Assembly: GCA_963576475.1 (NCBI GenBank) | Contig: OY754977.1 | Span: 33,313,672 to 33,377,671 of the forward strand | DNA: 64,000 nt | Direction: 5' to 3' | Source of the DNA: Molanna angustata | Taxonomy: Eukaryota > Arthropoda > Insecta > Trichoptera > Molannidae | Shown: one piece after another, positions 1-11,935 of the stretch | How the letters are laid out: every line of letters starts with the position of its first letter | Position numbering within the stretch: position 1 is the first letter of the stretch | Program-made: the position numbers and the translations under genes | The notes under the pieces: model-generated | Told to the model about the DNA's origin: nothing | The model's input: only the letters and a program-made list of their open reading frames with translations | Databases searched by the model: none

Positions 1-239
1 ATAAACTCGCTTTGGCGTTTGTCGTTCGGGCGATATTTTGTTATTAAAATTAAATAAATTTAGATACTCCATATTATACCATTTATATAAATACTCCACA
101 TTATACAAAAATTTCTTCACTACTCTGAAGATGCTCGTCTAGAGCGAAACTAGTAAGTAAGTCAAATTAAACCAAGTGGAAGAAAATTATAAATGTGTTT
201 TATTTTAATAGGTATATTATAATGGAATTTCATCAAGTA

Positions 240-625
240 TTGTCGATCGAAAAAGTAAACAAAAAAAAGATAATACAGTAAATCAAAATAGCGAAAATAA
301 AGTAAATCAAAAACAAATAAAATATAGGAAAATCAAAAACAAAGCAATGAAAAAATAAAGTACCTCTGAACAAAAACAATAAAAATAAAGTAAATCAAAA
401 CAATGAAAGTAAAGTACCAATCTAAACAAAAAACAATAAAAAAAGTAAGTAAATCAAAACAATGGAAATAAAGTACCTACCTAAGTGAATCAAAACAAAA
501 AACAGTGATGAAAAGAATAACAAAAAAATGGAAATAAAGTAAATCAAAACAGTAAACATAGAGGAAATAAAAAACAAAACATTTCAAAATATAGCAAAAT
601 CAAAAAACAATGTTAATAAAGAAAT
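240..625. repeat. A-rich degenerate tandem repeat
   Basis: Variants of a unit resembling AATAAAGTAAATCAAAACAA recur about every 30-45 bases, with irregular spacing. There is no open frame of note. It appears to be an old, decayed A-rich minisatellite, and I see no coding function. Confidence 0.6.
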
Positions 626-671
626 TTCAATGTAATATTCTATTATTTTTTTACTATCGCCGAATAAAAAA

Positions 672-835
672 ATAACAGAAGGTTGAAAACCATAGAGGTC
701 GTCCTAGAAACAGTTATATGGACCAGGTGATCCTGTAGCAGCTACCAAGAAATGGGGGGGCTGACAGACAACAGAGATATGCGGAGAGATGGAGTATGCG
801 GTGCAAACCAATCCTAAGATTGTAACTATGAAGAA
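672..835 (+). pseudogene. Possible RTE-type LINE C-terminal remnant
   Basis: One frame reads HRGRPRNSYMDQV, then a stop, then a basic Arg/Gln-rich stretch. Gly-Arg-Pro-Arg followed by a D-Q/D-x segment is typical of the C-terminus of RTE-like reverse-transcriptase proteins, and the same motif occurs in better preserved copies in this window (GRPRKGWHDHV). A related short piece recurs near 48.18 kb. This is a short decayed scrap, and the family assignment is an inference. Confidence 0.35.
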
Positions 836-904
836 TCGTCTAGAAACTATTCTAGTCTTCTAGAAACGTTCTATTCTTTCAACTGACTCATATACCTACT
901 TTTA

Positions 905-1020
905 ATCGAATATTTTTATGATTGTACGTATACATGCAAACAATGTTTTTTTCCTCCGGGAGTCAATAATATTTTAAGGCAAATTTAAAAATATCGCAAT
1001 AGAGACATAGCGGGAATATA
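905..1020. repeat. Partial copy of the TTAA-flanked MITE family
   Basis: The segment with GCAAACAATG, CCGGGAGTCAA and AATAGAGAC in order matches one arm and adjacent interior of the foldback element at 34.81-35.07 kb. Only one arm is recognisable, so it is probably a truncated copy. Confidence 0.45.
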
Positions 1021-1713
1021 ATATGAAAAGTATTACAAGCTTAGTATAATGAATATGTATTCTAACAATAAATATGTATAATATTACAGGCTACGTATAA
1101 TGAATATGTATTCTTACAATAATATTATAATAAAATAACATTTTAATATTTGTGTTCATTATTGTAGGATATAAAATATACACAAGGGGGTGTATTTTAG
1201 CGGAAACTATGGATAATTGGAAATAATTTCTGATACATAATTTTTTATTCAACATATAATATAACTGAAGCAGTGAAATGAATAAATAAAATACGTACAA
1301 TTTAATAAAATAGCGTTGCGGGGTGTCCATCGAATCAATTACAATAAAAACATCATTATCATTATAACTACATACATGCATTCCTTTATATTATTCTCAA
1401 TTTGATACCATTAAGTTATAAGTTAGAGATACAAACACATAACATAGTGCCGAAATATATTATTAGGTAGGTATATTTTACGACCATTTCTCATGAAAGA
1501 ATAAATTATATTTACTCTCTTCATGGTGTCGTGGCCAGTACATTTAAATTATTATTCTAGTGTCCTATTCCTCTACAATGAAACTCAAAATAGAAAATTA
1601 CAGATCATTAATAATATGGGAATGAGAACAATTTTAAAATGCAACAGATAAGTATAAACAAAAATAAACCTAATGTTAAATAAACTAAAAAATAGAATAA
1701 AATTAATTAATTT

Positions 1714-2955
1714 TCAACCAACTCAAGCAACGAGAAACCTCATGTTAATGTATGTACATACATTTACTGTTCAAAGACAGTTTTTGTTGTCATAAGTCAA
1801 TCTTTTTAACCAACTCATGCAACGAGAAACCTCAATTATATGTAGTATGTACAAACATTTACTGTACAAAGGCAGTTTTTATTGTCATAAGGCAATATTA
1901 TTCAACCAACTCAAGCAACGAGAAACCTCATGTTAATGTATGTACATACATTTACTGTTCAAAGACAGTTTTTGTTGTCATAAGTCAATCTTTTTAACCA
2001 ACTCATGCAACGAGAAACCTCAATTATATGTAGTATGTACAAACATTTACTGTACAAAGGCAGTTTTTATTGTCATAAGGCAATATTATTCAACCAACTC
2101 AAGCAACGAGAAACCTCATGTTAATGTATGTACATACATTTACTGTTCAAAGACAGTTTTTGTTGTCATAAGTCAATCTTTTTAACCAACTCATGCAACG
2201 AGAAACCTCAATTATATGTAGTATGTACAAACATTTACTGTACAAAGGCAGTTTTTATTGTCATAAGGCAATATTATTCAACCAACTCAAGCAACGAGAA
2301 ACCTCATGTTAATGTATGTACATACATTTACTGTTCAAAGGCAGTTTTTGTTGTCATAAGTCAATCTTTTTAACCAACTCATGCAACGAGAAACCTCAAT
2401 TATATGTAGTATGTACAAACATTTACTGTACAAAGGCAGTTTTTATTGTCATAAGGCAATATTATTTAACCAACTCAAGCAACGAGAAACCTCATGTTAA
2501 TGTATGTACATACATTTACTGTTCAAAGACAGTTTTTGTTGTCATAAGTCAATCTTTTTAACCAACTCATGCAACGAGAAACCTCAATTATATGTAGTAT
2601 GTACAAACATTTACTGTACAAAGGCAGTTTTTATTGTCATAAGGCAATATTTTTTAACCAACTCAAGCAACGAGAAACCTCATGTATGTACACACATTTA
2701 CTGTACAGTGGCAGTAGTTTTTACTGTCATAAGGCAATCTTTTTAACCAACTCATGCAACGAGAAACCTCAATTATATGTAGTATGTACAAACATTTACT
2801 GTACAAAGGCAGTTTTTATTGTCATAAGGCAATATTTTTTAACCAACTCAAGCAACGAGAAACCTCATGTATGTACACACATTTACTGTACAGTGGCAGT
2901 AGTTTTTACTGTCATAAGGCAATCTTTTTCAACCAACTCAAGCTACCTGAAACCT
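1714..2955. repeat. 188-bp dimeric satellite array
   Basis: A tandem array of about six and a half units with an exact 188-base period through its left part (equivalent points at 1752, 1940, 2128, 2316, 2504), changing to about 185 near the right end. Each unit contains two related halves of about 94 bases. Both begin ACCAACTCA(A/T)GCAACGAGAA and end with a GTCATAA-(G/T)-GCAAT/GTCAAT block, so this is a higher-order dimer derived from a 94-base monomer. The first copies are almost identical to each other, while copies at the right edge diverge and lose 'TTAATG'. The open frames of about 80 residues within it are repeat translations, not genes. Confidence 0.95.
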
Positions 2956-3250
2956 CAAGTAAATTTGGTACATTAATAACACATATTACTTAACTTAACC
3001 TAAAAAAAGAGATTTTAATAAAAAGACTTGTTACGTGATTTTCAAACAAAGGTGTGGATGTACATGATATATTCATCTCGAGTGAGATTGAAGTACCTAT
3101 TATTTAAAAGATACCATGCTGTGATACAGATATGTATTCATAATTTACATACCTATTCGTTTAATCAACAAACTACATATTATGTCAAAAATATATTGCT
3201 GTGAGTGACCGACATAGAATAATATCTCACATTGTTTAGCAATGTTTAGA

Positions 3251-3420
3251 TGGGTCGATGGCAGAGCGGTTAGCGCGCTGGGCTAGTAATCCAGTGGTCG
3301 CGAGTTTGAATCCTGCCTCGACCGATTTCATTCACCTATAGCACAATCATTTATTTGCTTATTTTAGGGAACGTAAGAAGATGTATATGTACTTGTTTAA
3401 CAAGGACATATTCATTAAAA
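3251..3420 (+). mobile_element. tRNA-derived SINE, family 1, copy 1
   Basis: The element begins with a tRNA-like head. There is an A-box-like TGGCAGAGCGGTTAGCG, a possible anticodon arm with a 7-base loop, and a B-box-like GAGTTTGAATCC, and the ends GGTCGA/TCGACC can pair. The head is followed by a body of about 95 bases ending ACAAGGACATATTCATT and an A-rich tail. The same head and body occur at 31.70 kb (+) and 61.31-61.48 kb (-), so I call it a SINE rather than a functional tRNA gene. It would be transcribed by RNA polymerase III and mobilised by a LINE. Confidence 0.85.
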
Positions 3421-3729
3421 AAAAAATGGTTCACTACGCATTCTGAATGTTGTGCCTTTTATAGGTGAGGCAAGACTAATGTGTGGGGATACTTGCATGT
3501 GTTGTGCTTTGTTTTGTCGTGTGCTAGGAGTTGCCCTACATTGTTTTGTATTTATTTTACTTTTATTATATTTTTTTTCGGGATACCTGGTTGCATGTAT
3601 CACATTAGATCCAACTGTCGATGCCTATAGTATTTATAATTGAAGAATACGTAGGTACCATACTATAAACAGTATAAATACTTAAAAACAAATTTATAAA
3701 CATTTTAAGATATTTTGTTTTCTATAGAT

Positions 3730-3800
3730 ATGTATGTCAGGATAGGATAGTATGGAGGTCAGTCTTTTTATCCTATCCAGAATATGAAAACAGGATGATG
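3730..3800. repeat. Short interspersed repeat shared with 54.97 kb
   Basis: GTCAGGATAGGA, AGGAGGTCAGT/ATGGAGGTCAGT and CCAGAATATG occur in this order here and again at about 54.97-55.02 kb. The ends (AGGATAGGAT / ATCCTATCC) can form a hairpin. It is probably a small non-autonomous element; its class is unknown. Confidence 0.4.
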
Positions 3801-4114
3801 GTATTTATGTATGTTTGGAGATTAGGTAAGTATCAAACTATTGAGTCCCCGTAGATATTGTGTAATGTATACTGCCATACAAATTGTATGAAACGATGTC
3901 GTCACTAAATTTTTTTTTTTAAATTGTTAAAACAATATTAATACTTTTTATAGTACATAAAATTATCTAGTTGGGGTGTTTCGGCTTTATTAGATTTTAT
4001 TAAAAACTTTTGAAATATAGGCAGTTAAAAACATAAATTTATCATAAAAATAAATGTTTTTCTTAATAAAAAATGTTGGAGAAACTCTGGATTTTTTTTT
4101 GAAAAAACAAATTT

Positions 4115-4215
4115 GGTTTTTTTATTATATTTGAGGTTCGCATATAATATATCAACCAAGCAAAAATACATAATATTGCGATCTGCGGAACAAGTTGTTT
4201 TAAGATAACTATACT
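4115..4215. repeat. Interspersed repeat shared with 50.29 kb
   Basis: The string ACCAAGCAAAAATACA and the nearby TTGCGATCTGCG, preceded by a GCATATA-rich segment, recur in the same order at about 50.29-50.36 kb. It is a dispersed repeat of unknown class with no coding content. Confidence 0.4.
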
Positions 4216-4949
4216 CAGTTTCAGGAGAAGAAAAAGGACGAAAATGGAGAATGGTATGCTGGTCACGTAATATGGTTAGCTAAAACGCCAAAGACCAGGA
4301 AATACCATCAGAATCAGCGTTCAAGTAGTACTGCACCATTGCACTTAATATTATATCATTAATACAAAATGTACGTTTTCATATAAAATAATAATTTATG
4401 CTTGAATATCATCCTCTCAAACATTTGAGTACTTTGTTACTTGTTAAGTACTATATGTTTTATGGTTGAGTACAAAGGAATGATTGTAGTTAACTGTAGT
4501 ACCCACAAGTGTATGTATTTTATATGAGTGGCGTATTGAAGCTTTGAACTTAATTATAATTAGCAGCGATATTAATAATATTATAAGAAAGCTTTCATGG
4601 ATGGTATTACATATTATATGAGATACTTACATTATGTCAGTGTTGAGAGCAAGAATAGATACAACAGATGATATTTCCGTAATAATGTGCCTATCAGATT
4701 ACGTACATCAAAGCATAGTTCAAAGAAACAAGCGCTTAAAACAACATACTTCACACCAAATGACGAAATCTCAGTAATTTTCCCAAATCGAGCAGCAATC
4801 TCGGAACAATCGACAAAATGCAAATATAGATTAAACTCGCGGACTGTCAACGACTTCAGATCCATGTATCCATGACTTTCTCAGAACTTTAAAATCCATT
4901 TATTTTGCTCTTGCATGAAGTAAACTAACGTATGTAATATTGGGTTGGG

Positions 4950-5370
4950 GGAGAGCCACCTTAGCTGCCTTAGATGCGCATATTAAAAGCCAAAAAGTTG
5001 TTGTAAGGGTCATAAATAAAAAAAACTTACAGACATCCATCCGACCAACTGTTTCATGAATTTGGTGTACTTGACGTTATAAAACAAATATACTCAAAAA
5101 CGATTGTTCTACATTATACTAAAGCAACAACATCTGCTGGTACCGATACCCCATCAATTATTATCAATTCGTACAGGTCAAGGACGATGTTCATACCAAA
5201 TGTGGAAATGGGGAAAAAGGGATTCTGCGGAATGTGACTGTGGAGCAAGCCGGCAAACTATCCAGCATCTAGTAGAAGAGTGCCCGATACGGAGGTATGA
5301 AGGAGACTGGCTGGACATCCATAGGGCGACTCCAGAGGCTGTGAGGTGGCCGAACGGGAACCATGAATGA
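4950..5370 (+). pseudogene. LINE reverse-transcriptase C-terminal remnants
   Basis: Broken frames give pieces typical of the end of non-LTR retrotransposon ORF2: a WG-RATLAALDAHIK segment near 4.95 kb, then a second frame with LLSIRTGQGRCSYQMWKWG followed by a Cys-rich motif, CDCGASRQTIQHLVEECP. The latter is the C-x-C-G...H-x-x-x-x-C knuckle found downstream of the RT in several insect LINE clades. A homologous piece lies on the opposite strand at 36.47-36.89 kb. Frameshifts and stops make it non-functional. The two parts may come from different LINEs joined by insertion. Confidence 0.7.
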
Positions 5371-5408
5371 AGAAGAACAAACTCGATGACGCAGCCAAAG
5401 GCGCAGGA

Positions 5409-5982
5409 AAAGCCGAAGCCGCACAAAAAGTAAAAGGAAAGTAAGTATTATTATCAATGATGCCGTAACAAAAAGCGTTACAAAGTGCTCAGGACCAGAA
5501 AATAATTCGCACATAGACAATTCTCATTTTTGTCATCCAGGCTGCTTAATACAGTAAATTAATAAATAAATAAAAAAAAAATAAAAAAAAATAAAAAATA
5601 AATAAATTAATTAATTAATTAAAAAAAATAATAAATAAACAAATAAATAAAATAAATAATAATAAATAAATAAATGAATAAATAAATAAATAAATAAAAA
5701 AAAAATTAAAAAAAATAAAAAATAAATAAATTAATTAAAAAAAATAATAAATAAACAAATAAATTAAATAAATAATAATAAATAAATAAATGAATAAATA
5801 AATAAATAAATAAATAAATTAATTAATTAATTAATAAATAAATTAATAAATAAATAAATACATAAATAAATAAATAAATAAATAAATAAATGAATGAATG
5901 AATGAATGAATGAATGAATGAATGAATGAATGAATGAATGAATGAATGAATGAATGAATGAATGAATGAATAAATGAATGAA

Positions 5983-6069
<87 letters not shown>

Positions 6070-6665
6070 AAATAAATGAATAAATAAAAATAGATACTTA
6101 AATATATCAATAAATGAATAAATATATAAATAAATGAATTAATTGATTAATTAATGAAAAAAATATAAAAATATCTATACATGTACCTACTTCCACTGTC
6201 TCACCTATTCAAAAGTTATTATGATCTAAATCTTCACAAGTTGGCCACTCTTCACCAAAAAGCTTAAGTTTGACTTCTACTAGATGTTGGCCACTCTAAG
6301 TTTGTTCTTGACGTATTGCGATTGCGCGATTTTTACTGTGTTCTCTCGAATGCTCGTGACAACTGGTTTAATATCTGCAAAGGATTTTCCCTCATTTTTG
6401 CATACATTGTCATTGGTTTGTATCTCAGCAAACATTGCTATTGTTATTGCTATTGTGTTCAAAAAATATTATTTTTTGATGGTGTATGATTTTTGAAGTA
6501 GGTACAAGTTAATTTTAATCATAGATTTTCATATAATATACTAGATGTCGCAGTTAGAAAATTTTGTGTGAATCGAAGTGAGGATTTTTTTCGCGGGACT
6601 TTTGACAACAAGGTGGGCAGAAAACATCGTTTTTCTATAGAGAATAACGACTAATGTGGATTGTT
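5409..6665. repeat. Tandem duplication, copy 1 (with TAAA/TGAA microsatellite)
   Basis: The sequence from AAAGCCGAAGCCGCAC at 5409 to TGGATTGTT at 6665 is repeated directly from 6667 to 7903. Outside the simple-repeat core the copies look identical; the offset falls from 1258 to 1238 across the microsatellite, so copy 1 is 20 bases longer. The core (about 5555-6165) is a long imperfect (TAAA)n/(TGAA)n tract. The open frame of Phe/Ile/Tyr/Leu repeats on the minus strand is only a translation of this tract. The right end of copy 1 contains the first 129 bases of the MITE that is complete at 7775-8059. Confidence 0.93.
6537..6665 (+). mobile_element. Truncated MITE at the duplication junction
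   Basis: Begins with the TIR TATACTAGATG and matches 7775-7903 but stops abruptly at TGGATTGTT, where the second duplication copy starts. Only the left part is present, so the duplication breakpoint lies inside the element. Confidence 0.85.
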
Positions 6666-6666
6666 G

Positions 6667-7240
6667 AAAGCCGAAGCCGCACAAAAAGTAAAAGGAAAGT
6701 AAGTATTATTATCAATGATGCCGTAACAAAAAGCGTTACAAAGTGCTCAGGACCAGAAAATAATTCGCACATAGACAATTCTCATTTTTGTCATCCAGGC
6801 TGCTTAATACAGTAAATTAATAAATAAATAAAAAAAAAATAAAAAAAAATAAAAAATAAATAAATTAATTAATTAATTAAAAAAAATAATAAATAAACAA
6901 ATAAATAAAATAAATAATAATAAATAAATAAATGAATAAATAAATAAATAAATAAAAAAAAAATTAAAAAAAATAAAAAATAAATAAATTAATTAAAAAA
7001 AATAATAAATAAACAAATAAATTAAATAAATAATAATAAATAAATAAATGAATAAATAAATAAATAAATAAATAAATTAATTAATTAATTAATAAATAAA
7101 TTAATAAATAAATAAATACATAAATAAATAAATAAATAAATAAATAAATGAATGAATGAATGAATGAATGAATGAATGAATGAATGAATGAATGAATGAA
7201 TGAATGAATGAATGAATGAATGAATGAATGAATGAATGAA

Positions 7241-7307
<67 letters not shown>

Positions 7308-7903
7308 AAATAAATGAATAAATAAAAATAGATACTTAAATATATCAATAAATGAATAAATATATAAATAAATGAATTAATTGATTAATTAATGAAAAAA
7401 ATATAAAAATATCTATACATGTACCTACTTCCACTGTCTCACCTATTCAAAAGTTATTATGATCTAAATCTTCACAAGTTGGCCACTCTTCACCAAAAAG
7501 CTTAAGTTTGACTTCTACTAGATGTTGGCCACTCTAAGTTTGTTCTTGACGTATTGCGATTGCGCGATTTTTACTGTGTTCTCTCGAATGCTCGTGACAA
7601 CTGGTTTAATATCTGCAAAGGATTTTCCCTCATTTTTGCATACATTGTCATTGGTTTGTATCTCAGCAAACATTGCTATTGTTATTGCTATTGTGTTCAA
7701 AAAATATTATTTTTTGATGGTGTATGATTTTTGAAGTAGGTACAAGTTAATTTTAATCATAGATTTTCATATAATATACTAGATGTCGCAGTTAGAAAAT
7801 TTTGTGTGAATCGAAGTGAGGATTTTTTTCGCGGGACTTTTGACAACAAGGTGGGCAGAAAACATCGTTTTTCTATAGAGAATAACGACTAATGTGGATT
7901 GTT
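6667..7903. repeat. Tandem duplication, copy 2
   Basis: Direct repeat of 5409-6665 (see that entry), also carrying a (TAAA)n/(TGAA)n core (about 6815-7405) with 20 fewer bases. The paired open frames at 6284-6496 and 7522-7734 are identical because of the duplication. Their 70-residue product has no recognisable feature, and I do not regard it as a gene. Confidence 0.93.
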
Positions 7904-8059
7904 TTCGGATTTATTTGTCAAAAAGTTCATTAAAATTTAGAGAACAGTTATCTAGGAAGTGTTGAAATGTATGGAAAACTGCAGTATGTTGCCAACCAAG
8001 AAATCAAAGGCGCGATATACCATGACTCACTCATTGCACGGAGTACTCCATCTAGTATA
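7775..8059 (+). mobile_element. MITE with TATACTAGATG terminal inverted repeats
   Basis: A 285-base element starts TATACTAGATG and ends CATCTAGTATA. A full reverse-oriented copy is at 62814-63105 and a truncated one at 6537-6665. There is no coding capacity. The termini begin and end with TA and are consistent with TA target sites (Tc1/mariner-like), but a two-base duplication in such AT-rich DNA is weak evidence for the superfamily. Confidence 0.85.
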
Positions 8060-9085
8060 TTTTATGGAAATATTTGATTTTAACGCTTACGTAGTTGTCT
8101 TTTTTTTAATGTATTTGCAAGTGGCTTAGTCATTTGACTTGTTTTGGTTTTAAACGTGGGTGAATTTTACCGAACAAAATAAGAAAGACACACTTCATAT
8201 AATAGTATTTTGTTAAAATTTATTTTAGTTATACTTGTCATATTGTATGCAAATATCCATTTCAGTCTTTATTTCAGGATATTAAAAATAATCATTTATT
8301 TTACAAATGGCATACTCAAATCTAGCACCCAATGTGTGATCAATTGTCCAAAAAAAATTGTTTCGTTCGTTAATCCACCAAGGTCGCATACCTAATATGT
8401 TTTTTTCTGGTGAGTTATAATTCGCCATAGATAGGTATAGGGTTTTAACTCCCAGGATCCAATACAGAACGTTTTAACTTCCAGAAATGACACATCATGC
8501 ATATTATTGTGCACGCATGACAGCACATTCACAAAATTTCAATTTCATCATCCTCATAGTCTAAATGTGGGTGTTTGTATTTGAATACCTTGACCACTAT
8601 TTGCTCGACATCGACAGTCAAAACATCAGCGGATGTTGATAAGGTGTTGGGTAGAACATGTGCCGCACATCCTATACCTTGAATATTTTTTCCCATTTCA
8701 GAGTTGTTTTGATTCTGATAGCCGGAATAACATCATTAGCTGTAATTAAACATTGAATTTGAGTTTTTATAGGCATTACTGTTATATTATCAACTTCTCG
8801 TAATCGAAGTCTTGAAAGCTCATTATTAATTCAAGACTCTCGAATTCTGTAACTTCTGTAAACCGGTTGAAATTCGTATTCGCGTTTCCTATTTTGTGTA
8901 AAAACGGGATAAATACGGAATAATATGTATCAACACGCGGGACGTCATGGCACAAATACAGTGACAGTGTATATATGGGACGTGTGGCAACCCTAGCCAG
9001 AGACAAATACCATAGACAAATCAGGTGTCAAAAGCAGACCACCATTTTATCATTTTTCTTAATGATAATTTATATCCCACGCATC
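8060..9085. other. No recognisable feature
   Basis: AT-rich DNA with no convincing exon, RNA gene or well-defined repeat. A CGTGTGGCAACCCTA-like string near 8.98 kb resembles hAT-type MITE ends seen at 59.96 kb, but I could not find a partner end. Confidence 0.4.
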
Positions 9086-9087
9086 AG

Positions 9088-9344
9088 CACAGCGTTATGA
9101 CAATCTAATTGCGGAACGCTACATAAATCATGCAGTGACCCTGAACACAACTCATGTAAATGGCTTTGATGCAGAAAAATGTCACAATTGTCGTAAATTG
9201 CAGCTTCGAGCGGTACAAATTCATTTTGAGGAATTGTTTAATAACCGACCGACAGCATTGCACCGTCTTACATATGACACACAGATTCTTAAATTATATC
9301 TCGACGACAGTGGTTTGATAAATTTTCATCCATTGGAGAATTAA
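9088..9344 (+). CDS. Unrecognised exon-like open frame
   Basis: A frame of about 85 codons can be read from after a plausible splice acceptor (CGCATCAG at 9080-9087) to a TAA at 9344. The product is soluble-looking, with mixed charge, a Cys-His-Asn-Cys-Arg-Lys motif and an ending in FHPLEN. Composition is balanced and slightly more GC-rich than the flanks, unlike the repeat-derived frames elsewhere. The first in-frame Met is at 9135. I do not recognise the family and see no partner exon nearby. It may be the last exon of a host gene, a fragment of a transposon or retrotransposed gene, or chance. The strand and frame are moderately supported; the function is unknown. Confidence 0.35.
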
Positions 9345-10148
9345 CGATGTAAGTATGTAATTTGAAGTATATTTTTTGTTTAACGGCTATTACGCCTTGT
9401 TTTCTTCGTTTTTATTTCATTTTACATATAGTCTTATTTTGGAGCATATGGACATTCTAAACTAAAACTTAAATCGAAGTTGTAGTTAAGAATGATTTTT
9501 TTTGAGATTTTTCTTCCTTTTTCAACCATTTCTCCATTGCTGCTGGATGGAGGCCTCTTATAGGTAATACTTAGAAGATGTAATACATAAACATATTTAT
9601 AAATTTTACATAAAATAATGTTTAGTTTCTACAATAGAATTTATAAGAAATTATTTAGTGATTATCAGCTTTCGAAGAAGATGTGTCTTCTGCTTAGCCA
9701 AATCTTCTTCATATATATAATTTATATCAAGTTTATCACTAACATTAGGTATGTGAGAAGTACCTAATGGCTAATCAGGTTGACTAAATATTAAATTTTG
9801 AAACGAATGATGACGAAATAGTAGAAAAATTTAAACGAAATCTTCCCTTTATGAATCTAAATAAGTGCAACAACAAGTTACTCATAGCGATGTCTAGTAA
9901 TTAGTTGGCATGTATCTTTTGATATACATAATTTGATACGAATCAACTCATCTGTAAATAATTACTGAGGAGAGAAATCTCCAGTCATGGATATGAGAGT
10001 CATGAAACAAATACAAGAAGTGTACTGTTTGAGAATATCCATGCATAAGAAGTACGTACTCGTAACATAGTGTGCTCCTGTCTCGATTAATACGGAAATT
10101 ATAAATTGTCACAGAATATTAAACGACAGCATTGCTGGTGTTCTGTTA

Positions 10149-10457
10149 TTGGCCATTGTCGTGGTGAATAAAACACAGTTAGGTAGTATCTCTTCTGGAA
10201 TTAATTCGTTTGTAGTGGCAGCGGTAATTACACACAAACTATGGAAACATAACGAAATGCCTATGGCTGACGCGAAATTGGGTCAGTCAGCGGAGAACCA
10301 CAAGGACAAAATGTTGGTCCGTTATTTTGTGGATTCATTGAAAATTTGTTTTAACAATTGGCATTTCGATGATTTACAAATTAATTTTAGAGGTTATAAC
10401 AAATATCTTAGAATATTTTACACAACCTTTTCCAACCAGAAATATTACAAATTGTAA
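10149..10457 (+). other. 102-codon open frame, unknown
   Basis: An open frame with a hydrophobic N-terminal part (VVAAVITH region) and a basic C-terminus ending in an AT-rich stretch. No motif is recognisable, no splice sites stand out, and no copy is seen in the window. It may be a decayed gene or a chance frame. Confidence 0.15.
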
Positions 10458-11469
10458 AACAGTATTAATTTTCTATACTTTACGTAATCATCTGTCAAAT
10501 GACAAATTTCTAAGAATTTTAACACAATCCTAATGCCACATCTCATTAGAGCGTATTTCAATAATAATTTTAATAAATCATACTCAACATAGAGTCCCAT
10601 TTTTTATTCGAAAAATAATAATATTTTAATAAACACATTCAACTGATACGAGATATCACAAATTATTGATTATCTGTATGTTTTTTTATTTCTATACTAG
10701 CTTTTATGTCCCGCCGTTGGCCAAGAATGTAAAATTGTGAAAGAAAAAGCAATCATTTTTATAATATTGTCACCCAATTATTTTGCAATATCAGACTATG
10801 AAAAGTGGTTTGAAATTTGATTGAGTTTAAGTATTGTAAAATGTTCAAGTGATGGCCACAACCCATTCTTTTTTATATATTGCTATAAAGTGTGAATGAA
10901 GTATAATATTTATACAATTTCTGCTCGCATGGACTATGCGTAATGGTTTTAAATATGACTGTTTATCAACGTTGTAAAGAGATTGGTTTGGCCACAACCC
11001 CCATTTTTAAATATTATCATCGAAAACAAATTGTAATGTGTACCTATTGAAAATTTATTAATTTTGGATGTTGGGATGTGGTTAAAATTTGATTAAACAA
11101 ACGTAGATACTGAAAAGATTGGTCCTATCCCATTCGTTTTTATATTTTTTCATCAAGTGTGCATTATATTTTTGCTCAATTTGACTGAAAGTCTTCATTA
11201 ACGAAGAAGAAGAAGACTTGAACTATAGTAAATAGTTTTTAATTTGAATATAAATGTGAAGAGTTCAGTAATGGCCACAACCCCCATTCTTTAAATATTA
11301 GGTGTTGAAAATTATTCAAAATAGGATGATATAAATGGTTTAAATTTAATTAAACAAAAGTATTGAAAAGATTCTAGTGCAGGTTATATCGTCACATCCC
11401 ATATCCCATTCATTTCATATGTATTTTCATCAAGTGTGCATATCGTTAATAATATTTCTGCACAATAGA

Positions 11470-11935
11470 CTATTAGACTTAAAACTAACCCAAAAGACTA
11501 AATAAAAAAGAGAAAAATAAGTATAAGACTATAAGAAATAGTTTGTATAAAAAACTATTCCAATGGTCTACATAAAATAAGTAAAAATACATATACCTAA
11601 TAGAAGAATTAGACTATTGGAAATAGATAGTATAAAAGCTCACCCAAAGGTCTACAAAAAAGAAGAAGAAGAATATTTAGACTATTGGAAATAGTTTGTA
11701 TAAATACTGACCAAAAGGTCTACATAAAAGAAAATGAATAAGACTATTGGAAATAGTTTGTATTAAAACTCTCCCAAAAGTCTACGTACTTAAATGAAGA
11801 AGAATAATAATTAGACTAAAGGAAATAATTTTTATAAAAAAATGACCCAAATGTATACATAAAAGAAGAAGAAGATGAATTAGACAATAGGAAATAGTTT
11901 GTATAAAAACTGCCCTAAAAAAGAATTAGACTCCA
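11470..11935. repeat. Minisatellite of ~60-70 bp inside Helitron copy 1
   Basis: Repeats of a unit containing 'AGACTATTGGAAATAGT', 'GTATAAAAACT', 'CCAAAGGTCTACATAAAA' and a GAAGAAGAA run. The same unit, inverted, forms 41.94-42.25 kb and the long array at 44.30-45.25 kb in the other Helitron copies. Confidence 0.8.

Noticed and set aside
41..240. Host promoter or exon at the left edge
   Set aside because: No open frame, splice consensus or known motif could be supported.
1752..2993. A family of seven similar ~80-residue proteins in tandem
   Set aside because: The frames coincide exactly with the 188-bp satellite period and have no independent coding evidence.
3251..3326. Functional tRNA gene with a possible AGT anticodon
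   Set aside because: The acceptor and T arms contain mismatches, and the same head plus a 95-base body is dispersed in three places, so it is a SINE.
5823..7348. Two minus-strand open frames of repeated Phe/Ile/Tyr/Leu and Phe/Ile/His/Ser residues
   Set aside because: They are translations of (TAAA)n/(TGAA)n tracts, without any start context or conserved composition.
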